A stretch of 42,544 nt of DNA from an uncultured Pseudomonadota bacterium (lineage in GTDB: Bacteria > Pseudomonadota > Alphaproteobacteria > RF32 > CAG-239): assembly GCA_949300375.1 (NCBI GenBank), contig CASGEB010000010.1, positions 1 through 42,544 of the forward strand. Direction: 5' to 3'. The position numbers and the translations under genes were made by a program. Shown piece after piece: positions 25,324 through 32,850 of the stretch; position 1 is the first letter of the stretch, and each line of letters opens with the position of its first letter. The notes beneath the pieces are model-generated. The model did not search any database and was not told the origin of the DNA. It saw only the letters and a program-made list of their open reading frames with translations.

Positions 25324-26211
25324 TTATGAAGAAGACTGGCTGCCGGAAAGTATGGTAGAAAACAACTTGGACGCCGCAGAAGAAGATGATGAATCCGAAG
25401 TCAGCGACGCAATATTGGAATACCCCGCTGCCAGCATATTAGCAGCTCCTTCATCCTGCACGGCTTGAATCTGAGCCGCATAAGACGCCGAAATTGAAGT
25501 TGTCGTCGTAGATGTTGACGAAGTCGTCATCGGCGTCGTCGAAATTGTCTCATTCGTCGTATCTTCAGAATCCGATTGCGTCATCACATAATCATGCTTA
25601 TAGCTTGTTCCCTGAAGGATCTGAATGGCATAAGGATGGTCTGCGTCTTTATCAGCCTCTTCGGTCGTGCCGATTTCAATATAATAATTCCCCTTTGTCG
25701 CCTTATATTCTCCGCTCATTAAGGCTTCCAAATTGGCATATTCTTCACTGTCTTTATCCGCTGTACTGTCGGCAATCAAAACCTGCTTATTATTTTTGAC
25801 CATATAAACTTTCATGGTCAAACCGGGAGCCAGCTCTTCCAGGGCATCAAGGGCTTCTGTTTCTTTCTCGGCTTTTTCCTCGGCATACCCTTCGGGATCA
25901 AGTTGCTGTTTCAGATTATCAAGATATTCTTCATATTCTGACAAATCCAAAACCTTGTCGTCTGAGGAGTCGCTGCTGCGCAGGCTGATACTCATCTTTC
26001 CGTTTGACTGAACCTGAATCTTATAAATATCCCGTTCGTTATATTTCCCCAATTCGGCAATAGCTGTTACCCGGGCATAGTTAAGGCGTGTATATCCCAA
26101 ATCCCGGGCATTACTGAAACTCTCGTCAATATTGTTAACATCAACAACCGACTTCTCCCAGCCGGCAACACCGTTTTCATCTTTATTGCTGACGCTTGGT
26201 ATCGTAGACAT
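25324..26211 (-). CDS. Unknown protein with a PPC-like beta domain and Ser/Thr-rich tail
   Basis: The protein has 295 residues from the ATG at 26211 (GGAGG 9 bp upstream; the ATG at 26232 has no ribosome site). Residues about 20-210 resemble a bacterial pre-peptidase C-terminal (PPC) beta-sandwich: NERDIYKIQVQSNGKMSISL, LTMKVYMVKNNKQVLIADS, and GNYYIEIGTTEEADKDADHP with YAIQIL. An acidic helical insert sits in the middle. The tail is very rich in Ser and Thr and then has a short helix SYAAQIQAVQDEGAANMLAA. There is no signal peptide, so if exported it uses another route. It is the second gene of a two-gene operon with 1 bp between the genes. Confidence 0.7.
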   Translation of the reverse strand: MSTIPSVSNKDENGVAGWEKSVVDVNNIDESFSNARDLGYTRLNYARVTAIAELGKYNERDIYKIQVQSNGKMSISLRSSDSSDDKVLDLSEYEEYLDNLKQQLDPEGYAEEKAEKETEALDALEELAPGLTMKVYMVKNNKQVLIADSTADKDSEEYANLEALMSGEYKATKGNYYIEIGTTEEADKDADHPYAIQILQGTSYKHDYVMTQSDSEDTTNETISTTPMTTSSTSTTTTSISASYAAQIQAVQDEGAANMLAAGYSNIASLTSDSSSSSAASKLFSTILSGSQSSS

Positions 26212-26212
26212 C

Positions 26213-26491
26213 TTAACTTTCCTCCGTTTCATTGCTTTTTAACAATGCATCAAATGTCAATGATGACAAATTAACATTTTTGGTCATATCAATTTCTTTA
26301 GTTTCCGACAGTTCAGCTTGTTTGCCTTCTTCAACGGCTGCAATTTCGACTTTTTCTGAAGCTTCCTGCCGCCCTTTAAGCATCTTGACTAACAATTCAA
26401 AGTCCTCTGTTTCTGATGATGAGGCTGAAGCCGCAGAAGATATGCCTGCCGAAGACCCCGGAGTTTGTACCGAAGATACGTCAAAACTCAT
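26213..26491 (-). CDS. Small acidic unknown protein
   Basis: The protein has 92 residues from the ATG at 26491 (AAAGGA 6 bp upstream; the longer frame to 26533 lacks a good ribosome site). It has a Ser/Ala-rich disordered N-terminus, a short helix DFELLVKMLKGRQEASEKVE, and an acidic Lys/Glu C-terminal half. No domain is recognised. The next gene begins 1 bp after its stop and takes its ribosome site from the end of this gene, so the two are translationally coupled and probably work together. Confidence 0.65.
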   Translation of the reverse strand: MSFDVSSVQTPGSSAGISSAASASSSETEDFELLVKMLKGRQEASEKVEIAAVEEGKQAELSETKEIDMTKNVNLSSLTFDALLKSNETEES

Positions 26492-26760
26492 GCATTTTCC
26501 TTTCACACATTCAAAACTGCGCCATACCGACACAAGCCGCGCTGTTGTTTTCTCTGATAAAATTCTGATAAATGCCCGATTTCATAATACTTATGGAAAA
26601 TACAATTCTGGGCCGAAGCATTACAGTCATATTATAAAAATCATTTTGTAAAAAAAATATTAATTTATTTTCATTTCGCCATATTTATCAAAAATAAAAA
26701 ATATTTACAAAGAAAAGTTCAATCATTAAAATGACGGGAAAATAAGAAAGGACATAAAAA

Positions 26761-27234
26761 ATGGAATTCAAAACCAATGTCATGCGGATTCTTGACAAGC
26801 AAAAAATCAATTACCGGCATTACTGCTACGCCGACCGCCCCACCACCTGCGGAACCGAAGTCGCTGCCGTTCTCGGACAGAATCCCGCTCAAGTATTCAA
26901 AACCCTCGTAACTGTTGGAAAATCAAAACATTATTATGTGTTTATGCTGCCGGTTGATAAGGAACTGGATTTGAAAAAAGCGGCCGCAAGCGTCGGAGAA
27001 AAAGCCGTTGATATGCTCAAATCAAAAGAACTCCTGCCGCTCACCGGCTATATCCACGGCGGCTGCTCGCCCATCGGAATGAAAAAGTTCTTCACCACCA
27101 CAATCGACAGTTCCGCCCAAAATTTTGAAACCATCATTTTCAGCGCCGGAAAAATCGGCTATCAGGTTGAAACCTCTTTGGCCGGACTGCAAAAAGTCAT
27201 CCGTTTTCAACTGGCAGATATTGTCGAAAAATAA
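26761..27234 (+). CDS. ybaK: YbaK/EbsC-family aminoacyl-tRNA deacylase
   Basis: The protein has 157 residues, the usual YbaK length. Features: VFKTLVTVGKSKHYYVFMLP with the conserved Lys of the active site, KSKELLPLTGYIHGGCSPIG with the G-x-x-S/C-P loop, and MKKFFTTTIDSSA. YbaK clears Cys-tRNA(Pro) made by mischarging prolyl-tRNA synthetase, in the cytosol. Related INS-domain proteins have other specificities, so the exact tRNA is inferred. AAAGGA precedes the ATG. It is a single gene. Confidence 0.9.
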   Translation: MEFKTNVMRILDKQKINYRHYCYADRPTTCGTEVAAVLGQNPAQVFKTLVTVGKSKHYYVFMLPVDKELDLKKAAASVGEKAVDMLKSKELLPLTGYIHGGCSPIGMKKFFTTTIDSSAQNFETIIFSAGKIGYQVETSLAGLQKVIRFQLADIVEK

Positions 27235-27553
27235 AAAAAAGAGCAGCGTTCTGCCAATCCTGCCGGGATTATGAGCTTCTCAACTACGAAAGGATCAAAA
27301 ACTTTGGAACTGCAAAGTTAAAACAAGGTACCCCCGGAATCGGACTCACAGAACAAACTGCTTTATACGCAATAAAACAGCTCAATCTGAAATTTATCTG
27401 AAATTTTATAAAAAATTAAAATTATTGCAAAATCATTTCCGTTTTTATCTGATATTTCAATCAAAACAACTTCAAACTCATTACACGCCCCAAAAATTTT
27501 ATTTGAAACTTCCGACATTTACAGATAAAGTCCTTAACAAGGAGATAAAGAAA
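27235..27553. other. Gene-free stretch with several short stem-loops
   Basis: No convincing gene is present. Small perfect hairpins lie one after another: GCAG-CGTT-CTGC (27243-27254), AATCC/GGATT (about 27260-27274), and AACTTTG/CAAAGTT (about 27301-27320). On the minus strand the first hairpin is followed by T8, a terminator for a leftward transcript. The part 27420-27553 is AT-rich leader of the response-regulator gene, whose start is fixed by AAGGAG at 27539. Confidence 0.4.
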
Positions 27554-28255
27554 ATGAAATTGCTTTTGGTGGAAGATGATATAAAACTCGGCGCGGTCGT
27601 GCAAAAACTTTTAACCTTGGAAAACTTCCAGACCGATTGGACGAGGGACGGCAAAGAAGCTTTGGAATTCATCCGGGACAACCGGCTCAATGCTTATGAC
27701 GTCATTATTCTGGACTGGATGCTGCCGGAAATCAGCGGAATAGAAATATGCCGGATTTTGCGGGATGAAACAAAATACAATTACCAGGGTGGCATAATCT
27801 TCGTAACTGCCAAAGACAGCACGGAAGACTGCATCAACGGCCTTAATGCCGGCGCCGATGACTATATCGTCAAACCTTTTCAAACCGGCGAGCTCATCGC
27901 CCGGGTGAACGCCGTCAGCCGCCGCAAAACAAAACCCTTTATTGATGACGTATATACCAAAGGCTCCCTGACCTTAAACAACACGCAAAATACCATTTCC
28001 TATCAGGGAAAAGAGCTGTCTCTGAGCCGCAAGGAATTTAACCTGTTCCGCCTGCTGTTCATTAACAACGGCCAGGTTCTGCCGCGCGCCACAATCTTTG
28101 ACAAGGTCTGGCCCGACAAACTCGATACCGGACCGGCAAGCCTGGATTCGCACATTTATATGCTGCGTAAAAAACTCAAAGATTTTGCCCCAAACATCAA
28201 AATCAAACTGATTAAAAACATCGGATATGTTATGGAAATAAGCCGCAATGATTGA
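27554..28255 (+). CDS. OmpR/PhoB-family response regulator
   Basis: The protein has 233 residues from the ATG at 27554; the open frame reaches upstream to 27425, but AAGGAG at 27539-27544 fixes the start. The receiver domain spans residues 1-120, with acidic pocket EDD (7-9), phospho-acceptor Asp54 in VIILDWMLPE, Thr in IIFVTAKD and Lys107 in YIVKPF. The C-terminal winged helix has LSRKEFNLFRLLFINNGQVL and SLDSHIYMLRKKLK. It is a transcription factor activated by the kinase encoded 8 bp overlapping downstream. Targets are unknown; the lipoprotein gene just after the kinase is one candidate. Confidence 0.92.
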   Translation: MKLLLVEDDIKLGAVVQKLLTLENFQTDWTRDGKEALEFIRDNRLNAYDVIILDWMLPEISGIEICRILRDETKYNYQGGIIFVTAKDSTEDCINGLNAGADDYIVKPFQTGELIARVNAVSRRKTKPFIDDVYTKGSLTLNNTQNTISYQGKELSLSRKEFNLFRLLFINNGQVLPRATIFDKVWPDKLDTGPASLDSHIYMLRKKLKDFAPNIKIKLIKNIGYVMEISRND

Positions 28256-29522
28256 AAGAATAAAAAGAAAACTGGTACATAAATATACAGCAGTCATCAC
28301 GTCTATGCTGCTGATTGTTTTCGGCGGCTGCTATTATATGTACCGTCAGATGATCGCAAAATCCATTAATGACACGCTGAACGACTATCTGAGAGAAGAA
28401 GTGCGCGAGGCGGAAGAAGCGCTGAATATCGGTCCGAACAAAATCCAGTTAAATCTGGACGATGCCGACATTAATGCAATCAATCATTTCACTTTTTGGT
28501 TTTTAGGAGACAAAATCATCTCATCACAGGAAACCATAAACAAAGACCTGTTTGAAAAATTGAAACAACGAATGCTTTCCAAAAACTATCAAGAAGACAC
28601 CATTTATTATGAAAATGTCAAATCGCATAAAGTCAAATGGTATTTCAAACTAATGATGAAACGTCTGTATGACGAGCATGGAAAAGCCATTGGCAAAGTT
28701 TTTGTTTTAGCCAATAATACGCCGATGAAACACAGTTCAAAACAATATGTGGTTCTTATCCTCATCGTCATCTCCGTTTTAACCGGATTGGCTTATCTGG
28801 CCGGAAACTATTTTGCCGGACGAGCCGTAAAACAAATCGACATTATGTTTGAAAAACAAAAACGCTTTGTATCCGATGCCTCGCACGAACTGCGAACGCC
28901 GCTCAGCGTTCTTCTGGCTTATGTCGAACTGCTGGAAAAACAAAAAAATGCCCCGGAAATCACAAAAGAAATGAAGAACGAAATCCTCGGCATGTCAAAA
29001 TTAACCTCCAATCTGCTGAAACTCGCCCGTTCCGACAACAACAGGCTCGCTTTGGAATATGAAAAATTTGATCTTGCAGCCCAAACCAAACAAATCATCA
29101 AAAATTTCTCCCCGACATTCCGGCAGAAAAAACTTTCCGTCAGCCTTGATATACCCAAACGGCTGGATATTTATGCCGATGCCGGAATGATAAAACAACT
29201 GCTGTATATTCTCATAGACAATGCCGTCAAATATACGCCGGAAAACAAAAAAATCAGCGTTGCCATTATCCCTGAGGGCCAAAAAATAACAATAACCATT
29301 TGCGACGAAGGAATAGGCATTTCGGAAAAGGATAAAAAACATATATTTGAACGTTTCTACCGGGCGGAAAAATCCCGCAACCGAAATAACGAAGGCCTCG
29401 GCCTCGGACTTTCCCTGGCAGAAATCATCGTCAAGGAACATAAAGGCAGCATAGAGGTCAAAAGCGAGCTTGGCAAAGGCTCCTGCTTTACCGTTACCCT
29501 GCCCGGCAGCTTTACAACTTAA
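28248..29522 (+). CDS. Membrane sensor histidine kinase
   Basis: The protein has 424 residues. TM1 is at about 14-33, a periplasmic sensor of about 130 residues follows, and TM2 is at about 167-187. HisKA has the phospho-acceptor His213 in SDASHELRTPLSVLLAYVEL only about 25 residues after TM2, so a full HAMP domain is not present. The HATPase domain has N box IDNAVKYTPE, G1 CDEGIGI, F box IFERFYRAEKSR and G2 GLGLGLSLAEII. It phosphorylates the OmpR-type partner whose gene it overlaps by 8 bp. The sensor domain has no recognisable ligand fold, so the signal is unknown. Confidence 0.92.
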   Translation: MIERIKRKLVHKYTAVITSMLLIVFGGCYYMYRQMIAKSINDTLNDYLREEVREAEEALNIGPNKIQLNLDDADINAINHFTFWFLGDKIISSQETINKDLFEKLKQRMLSKNYQEDTIYYENVKSHKVKWYFKLMMKRLYDEHGKAIGKVFVLANNTPMKHSSKQYVVLILIVISVLTGLAYLAGNYFAGRAVKQIDIMFEKQKRFVSDASHELRTPLSVLLAYVELLEKQKNAPEITKEMKNEILGMSKLTSNLLKLARSDNNRLALEYEKFDLAAQTKQIIKNFSPTFRQKKLSVSLDIPKRLDIYADAGMIKQLLYILIDNAVKYTPENKKISVAIIPEGQKITITICDEGIGISEKDKKHIFERFYRAEKSRNRNNEGLGLGLSLAEIIVKEHKGSIEVKSELGKGSCFTVTLPGSFTT

Positions 29523-29605
29523 GATAAAAGCACAGCTTTTCATTTATAAAATATTAAACAAATAAAATTATAAATAAAAATTACTGGAACTATAGGAGAC
29601 TACAA

Positions 29606-29914
29606 ATGAAAAAAACAATCTTATGCGGCATATTTGCCCTACTCGCCGGCTGTGCCGACCTGTCTCAATACACAACGATTGATTCCAATGCCTCTGCCAA
29701 AAGCAAAATGCGCGCTTGTATGTTGAGCGAAGCCAACGAAAAACTGCAGGCCGGAACATTATTTACCAAAAGCATCAGCGAAACATCCGACGAACTTGTC
29801 AACACCTGCTTAAAGAAACTGGCGCTTCAGGCCGCCGGAATCAGCGAAGAATCCCAATCTGCCGCTGAATTGATTATTGCCAACCTGAAAACATTGAGAT
29901 CTGCGAACAATTAA
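29606..29914 (+). CDS. Small lipoprotein
   Basis: The protein has 102 residues. The signal peptide MKKTILCGIFALLAGC carries a lipobox (LAGC, Cys16) followed by Ala, which suits outer-membrane sorting. The mature part is helical, with two further Cys (about 38 and 68) that may form a disulfide. No family is recognised. AGGAG precedes the ATG. It lies 83 bp after the kinase gene, with a terminator after it, so it may be co-transcribed with or controlled by the two-component system. Confidence 0.75.
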   Translation: MKKTILCGIFALLAGCADLSQYTTIDSNASAKSKMRACMLSEANEKLQAGTLFTKSISETSDELVNTCLKKLALQAAGISEESQSAAELIIANLKTLRSANN

Positions 29915-29920
29915 TAATAG

Positions 29921-29950
29921 AAAGGGAAATGCCGGCGCATTTCCCTTTTT
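29921..29950. terminator. Bidirectional intrinsic terminator
   Basis: AAAGGGAAATGC and GCATTTCCCTTT form a 12-bp stem with a 4-nt loop and a T5 tail on the plus strand. It serves both the lipoprotein gene and the convergent HxlR gene. Confidence 0.93.
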
Positions 29951-29974
29951 CATATTTTATCATCAATTATACAT

Positions 29975-30307
29975 TTACTTCTTTTTCTGTAAGTCCTTGT
30001 AATTATTCCCCCAGTCAGCCATTGCACTGATAACCGGCAGCAAAGACTTTCCCAAATCATTCAGACTATACTCCACCCGCGGCGGCACCTCAGCATAAAC
30101 CCTACGAAAAATAAGCCCATCTGTTTCAAGATCGCGTAAATTTTCTGTCAATACCCGCTGGCTAATTCCGTCCAGGCTTTTGCGCAACTCGCCAAAACGC
30201 TTGGTACCGCCCAGCAAATCCCTGATTATCAAAAGCTTCCACTTATTCCCGATCAGACTGACCGTCATTGCCACCGGACAATCCGGCATTTTTTTGTTGG
30301 AAATCAT
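29975..30307 (-). CDS. HxlR-family winged-helix regulator
   Basis: The protein has 110 residues from the ATG at 30307 (GGGGAAG upstream; an in-frame TTG lies 3 bp before). HxlR signature: DCPVAMTVSLIGNKWKLLII near the N-terminus with the single redox-type Cys of the family, RFGELRKSLDGISQRVLTEN recognition region, and YSLNDLGKSLLPVISAMADW. HxlR proteins bind as dimers and often sense reactive electrophiles or aldehydes through that Cys. It diverges from the cupin gene with 121 bp between starts, so it probably controls the cupin gene and itself. Confidence 0.9.
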   Translation of the reverse strand: MISNKKMPDCPVAMTVSLIGNKWKLLIIRDLLGGTKRFGELRKSLDGISQRVLTENLRDLETDGLIFRRVYAEVPPRVEYSLNDLGKSLLPVISAMADWGNNYKDLQKKK

Positions 30308-30336
30308 CAATCTTCCCCAATAGTTACTTTTTGCAT

Positions 30337-30354
30337 ACTACATAATAAAATAGT
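30337..30354. promoter_or_regulatory. Possible HxlR operator
   Basis: ACTA (30337-30340) and TAGT (30351-30354) are inverted around 10 bp in the shared control region. HxlR-type sites often have the form GTACTA-N-TAGTAC, of which this keeps the core only. Confidence 0.3.
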
Positions 30355-30360
30355 GCCTAC

Positions 30361-30390
30361 TTTACAAACGAATATAAAACACAATAATAT
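30361..30390 (+). promoter_or_regulatory. Possible promoter of the cupin gene
   Basis: TTTACA (30361-30366), an 18-bp spacer and TAATAT (30385-30390), 38 bp before the cupin start. It is directly beside the possible HxlR site. Confidence 0.4.
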
Positions 30391-30428
30391 ATTCTTGTCT
30401 GAAATGCAACAAAGATAAGGAGAAAAAA

Positions 30429-30857
30429 ATGCAAAAAATCATCGTAAAAAATTATCAGGACATCAAGCCGGAAATCCAAAACCAAAACGGCAACAGTTTC
30501 AGCGTCAAACCAATCATCAAAGACATTGACAAATGCGCCGCCAACTTTGTGGAAGTAGAACCGGGAAATTATGCCTACGGCTATCATTACCATGAAGAAA
30601 ACGAAGAAATCTTTTACATCATCAGCGGACAAGCTGCCGTAAAAACTGAAAACGGCGAAATCAACCTGAAAGCCAGAGATGCCATCTGCTTCCCTGCCAA
30701 CATCCACGGCTCACATGTCATCCGCAATGCCTCACAGACCGAAAAACTTATTTATCTTGATGTCGGCACCGCCAACAAACCGGATGTTGTTCATTTTACC
30801 GGAACCGGCAACGGAATGATCATCACACGTACGGACATTCATAACTTTGCTGAATAA
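30429..30857 (+). CDS. Single-domain cupin protein
   Basis: The protein has 142 residues. Cupin motif 1 is in YGYHYHEENEEIFYIISGQ (metal ligands His, His and Glu), and motif 2 is in AICFPANIHGSHVIRNA (the last metal His). This is the conserved-barrel type linked to sugar or small-molecule binding; the substrate is unknown. AAGGAG precedes the ATG. It diverges from the HxlR gene and ends before a strong terminator. A role in detoxifying an HxlR-sensed compound is a guess based on gene layout. Confidence 0.87.
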   Translation: MQKIIVKNYQDIKPEIQNQNGNSFSVKPIIKDIDKCAANFVEVEPGNYAYGYHYHEENEEIFYIISGQAAVKTENGEINLKARDAICFPANIHGSHVIRNASQTEKLIYLDVGTANKPDVVHFTGTGNGMIITRTDIHNFAE

Positions 30858-30865
30858 TCATTTTA

Positions 30866-30900
30866 TGCCGACTGCATTACTCCGTAGTCGGCACATTTTT
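30866..30900 (+). terminator. Intrinsic terminator of the cupin gene
   Basis: TGCCGACT and AGTCGGCA form an 8-bp stem with a 12-nt loop, then CATTTTTT. Confidence 0.85.
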
Positions 30901-31611
30901 TCAATCGGAAATTTCCACAAACAGCGGCATATGATCGCTGTACTTGCTCCAATTATCATAAGTACCGATTTTAAATACCGGCCGCTTGTCCAAGACCTTT
31001 TCATGAGCAAAAACATAATCAATGTAATAAGGCCGTTTTTCATCCCTGTACATAAAAATCGTTGCCTCTTTTTCAGCTCCGTGAACACATCCGGCAAAAT
31101 GGTGATAAAGACTGAAAAATTTATTTTTTTCTAAAAAAGCAACCAGACTGTCATGATTAAACTCGCGTTTAAAATGGTTGTTCCAACAAGCATTGCTGTT
31201 AAAATCCCCGGCAATCAGACTGTCTTCCCGCAAATATTTTTCATAATAAATCATCGCCTTGGTCAGAGTAACGACATAGCCGTTATAACAATCGTTGCCC
31301 TCTGCCTGCGTCCACACTGCCCACAAAATAAAACGCCGGCCTTTCCGCTGCACTTCCACCGGCACAACAAACTCAAAGGCCTCATTATAAAAATCGGCAA
31401 TTTTCACATCCGTCCCGACACTGCAAAAAATGCTCAAACCTTTATGAGCTTTTTTCCCAACCCAGAGATGACGCAAAAAAGGCAGACAAACGCCGTGCTT
31501 TTGTAAAAATTCCGGACTTTCGCTTTCCTGGATAATTAAGATGTCCGCCGGTGGCAAAAGTTGATATTTGTTCCGAAAAGCGCAATTGCAATTCCAGCTT
31601 ATAATCTTCAT
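30901..31611 (-). CDS. Endonuclease/exonuclease/phosphatase-fold protein
   Basis: The protein has 236 residues from the ATG at 31611; an in-frame TTG at 31620 is possible. EEP motifs: KIISWNCNCAFR (Asn), ILIIQESESPE (metal Glu), SLIAGDFNSNACWN (Asp and Asn of the active site), and KYSDHMPLFVEI (catalytic Asp-His). It is a metal-dependent phosphodiesterase or nuclease. No signal peptide is seen, so it is probably cytosolic. The substrate (DNA, RNA or lipid head group) is unknown. The small membrane-protein gene lies upstream on the same strand, but a terminator separates them. Confidence 0.85.
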   Translation of the reverse strand: MKIISWNCNCAFRNKYQLLPPADILIIQESESPEFLQKHGVCLPFLRHLWVGKKAHKGLSIFCSVGTDVKIADFYNEAFEFVVPVEVQRKGRRFILWAVWTQAEGNDCYNGYVVTLTKAMIYYEKYLREDSLIAGDFNSNACWNNHFKREFNHDSLVAFLEKNKFFSLYHHFAGCVHGAEKEATIFMYRDEKRPYYIDYVFAHEKVLDKRPVFKIGTYDNWSKYSDHMPLFVEISD

Positions 31612-31653
31612 CCTGATCAATCCTCAAACCCCGCTCCGATAGAATATTCATAT

Positions 31654-31683
31654 AAAAAAGCAGAGGCTTTTGTCTCCTCTGCT
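31654..31683 (-). terminator. Intrinsic terminator after the small membrane protein
   Basis: On the minus strand AGCAGAGG and CCTCTGCT form an 8-bp stem followed by T6. Confidence 0.85.
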
Positions 31684-31700
31684 CCACTTCCGCACCAAGC

Positions 31701-32015
31701 CTATGCCTTTTTTTCTTCCGAAGATTTTTTCTCTTCTTTTTCATCTTTCACCGGACGGCAGGCTCTTTGAAAACGGATAAAATCAACTGCCAGCCAGACA
31801 AACTGCGGCAAGGCATATAACGTCAGGCCGGAAACAAAAGCGGCGCTAAAGCTCGGAAAATTCTCTCCGGCGCCAAAAGAAAAAAGCAACGCCGAAAGCA
31901 ATAAAGAAACGGCATTGCAGCTGACATAAAACTTTCTGCCGCTGAGTTTGGCAACCACAAGCAGCAGCAAACGGCTGACAATAAAAGTCGGAATTAATGC
32001 GCCAATCAAAAACAT
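31701..32015 (-). CDS. Small membrane protein, unknown
   Basis: The protein has 104 residues, with three predicted membrane helices (about 1-24, 32-52 and 58-80) and a strongly charged C-terminal tail, KDEKEEKKSSEEKKA. No family is recognised. AGGAG lies just before the ATG (rc of the bases after 32015), and a terminator follows the gene. Base use is like the DNA to the left, so I place the island border to the right of it. Confidence 0.65.
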   Translation of the reverse strand: MFLIGALIPTFIVSRLLLLVVAKLSGRKFYVSCNAVSLLLSALLFSFGAGENFPSFSAAFVSGLTLYALPQFVWLAVDFIRFQRACRPVKDEKEEKKSSEEKKA

Positions 32016-32530
32016 AACAAATCTCCTAAAAAAATAAGCCTCGATTACTTATACTTCTTTATCTCATAAAAAGCAAATATTTCCTGCCAGATATAAAAAT
32101 AGAACAACCAACCGCATTCCGGAGAAAATAGTTCTGCCGCGCCCAAAGTCGGATATATAAAAAAGAAAAAAAACCGTTTCTTATGGATTAAAATATTTCC
32201 TATTTGCAGTTTCAAATTCAGATTGACAACACAAATATAAAGGTTAATATAGGACATATTAAATCTTATAGGGGAGAAACGCGTCTCTGACAAATAATCT
32301 AAACAGCAGTCATTTACCTTTAAGGTTTTGTCTCTGCGCTCATTTCTCCCCTGCCGGTATATTTATAAAAAAAGCCAACGTTATAAAAAAATCGTGGTTT
32401 TATCACGATTCTGATATTACATTTTCTAAAGAGTTAGCTTCTCCTACAAAACCGCTACTTTTATTATATATTATAGCAGTCTGTTTTAGAAAATGCCGAC
32501 TTGTTGGCAAAATCTAAAATGGAGGCCTTT
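32016..32530. other. AT-rich intergenic stretch, border of the foreign region
   Basis: No gene is convincing. A possible 82-codon minus frame (32045-32293) is Phe/Tyr/Lys-rich low-complexity and has no ribosome site. The stretch holds an inverted repeat (32271-32351) and a small hairpin AATCGTG/CACGATT near 32387-32411. From here on the sequence is clearly more AT-rich than the DNA to the left. Confidence 0.5.
32271..32351. repeat. Inverted repeat with GGGGAGAAA arms
   Basis: GGGGAGAAA (32271-32279) pairs with TTTCTCCCC (32343-32351) around 63 nt. A direct GTCTCTG pair lies inside (32282 and 32329). GGGAGAAACG recurs at 34126. It may be the scar of a small insertion. Confidence 0.45.
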
Positions 32531-32656
32531 ATGGAAATCAAAAGAGATTACTATTTGAATAAGCTTATCAGTCACAAACATAATGGTTTTATCAAGATAA
32601 TCAGCGGTATTCATCGTTGTGGTAATTCGTTTAAACAAGTCCAAAATATACGCTGA
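32531..32656 (+). pseudogene. 5' stub of an AAA-type ATPase (AAA_14/DUF4143-like)
   Basis: ATG at 32531 with GGAGG 5 bp before it opens 41 codons reading MEIKRDYYLNKLISHKHNG then FIKIISGIHRCGNSF. This is the N-terminus of the common AAA_14 ATP-binding proteins, whose P-loop reads about GIRRCGKS. Here the P-loop Lys is Asn, and the frame ends at TGA 32654 instead of continuing for about 400 codons. The sequence after it (32657-32850) contains no extended frame. The gene is a remnant; its promoter and ribosome site may still be working. Confidence 0.7.
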
Positions 32657-32850
32657 TTTGTAAAATGAAAAAATGTCCTCTATAATTATGTAACCAATAT
32701 TTTGTTGAGTAGAATTATCAGCAAGAAGTTATGTAATGCCAAAGAGCCGATATATTTTGTTGCATCACAAAAAAAAATACGAACAAATATTTGAATAAAG
32801 TGTTTACAGATTACATTACAACAAAGGTCAAAAATAGATTCGAACCGGTT

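Noticed and set aside
27336..27365. tRNA 3'-end-like text (GGTACCCCCGGAATCGGACTCA)
   Set aside because: The T stem does not pair and no anticodon arm is found; at most it is an old fragment.
32045..32293. Minus-strand 82-codon frame
   Set aside because: It has no ribosome site, is Phe/Tyr-rich in AT-rich DNA, and crosses an inverted repeat.
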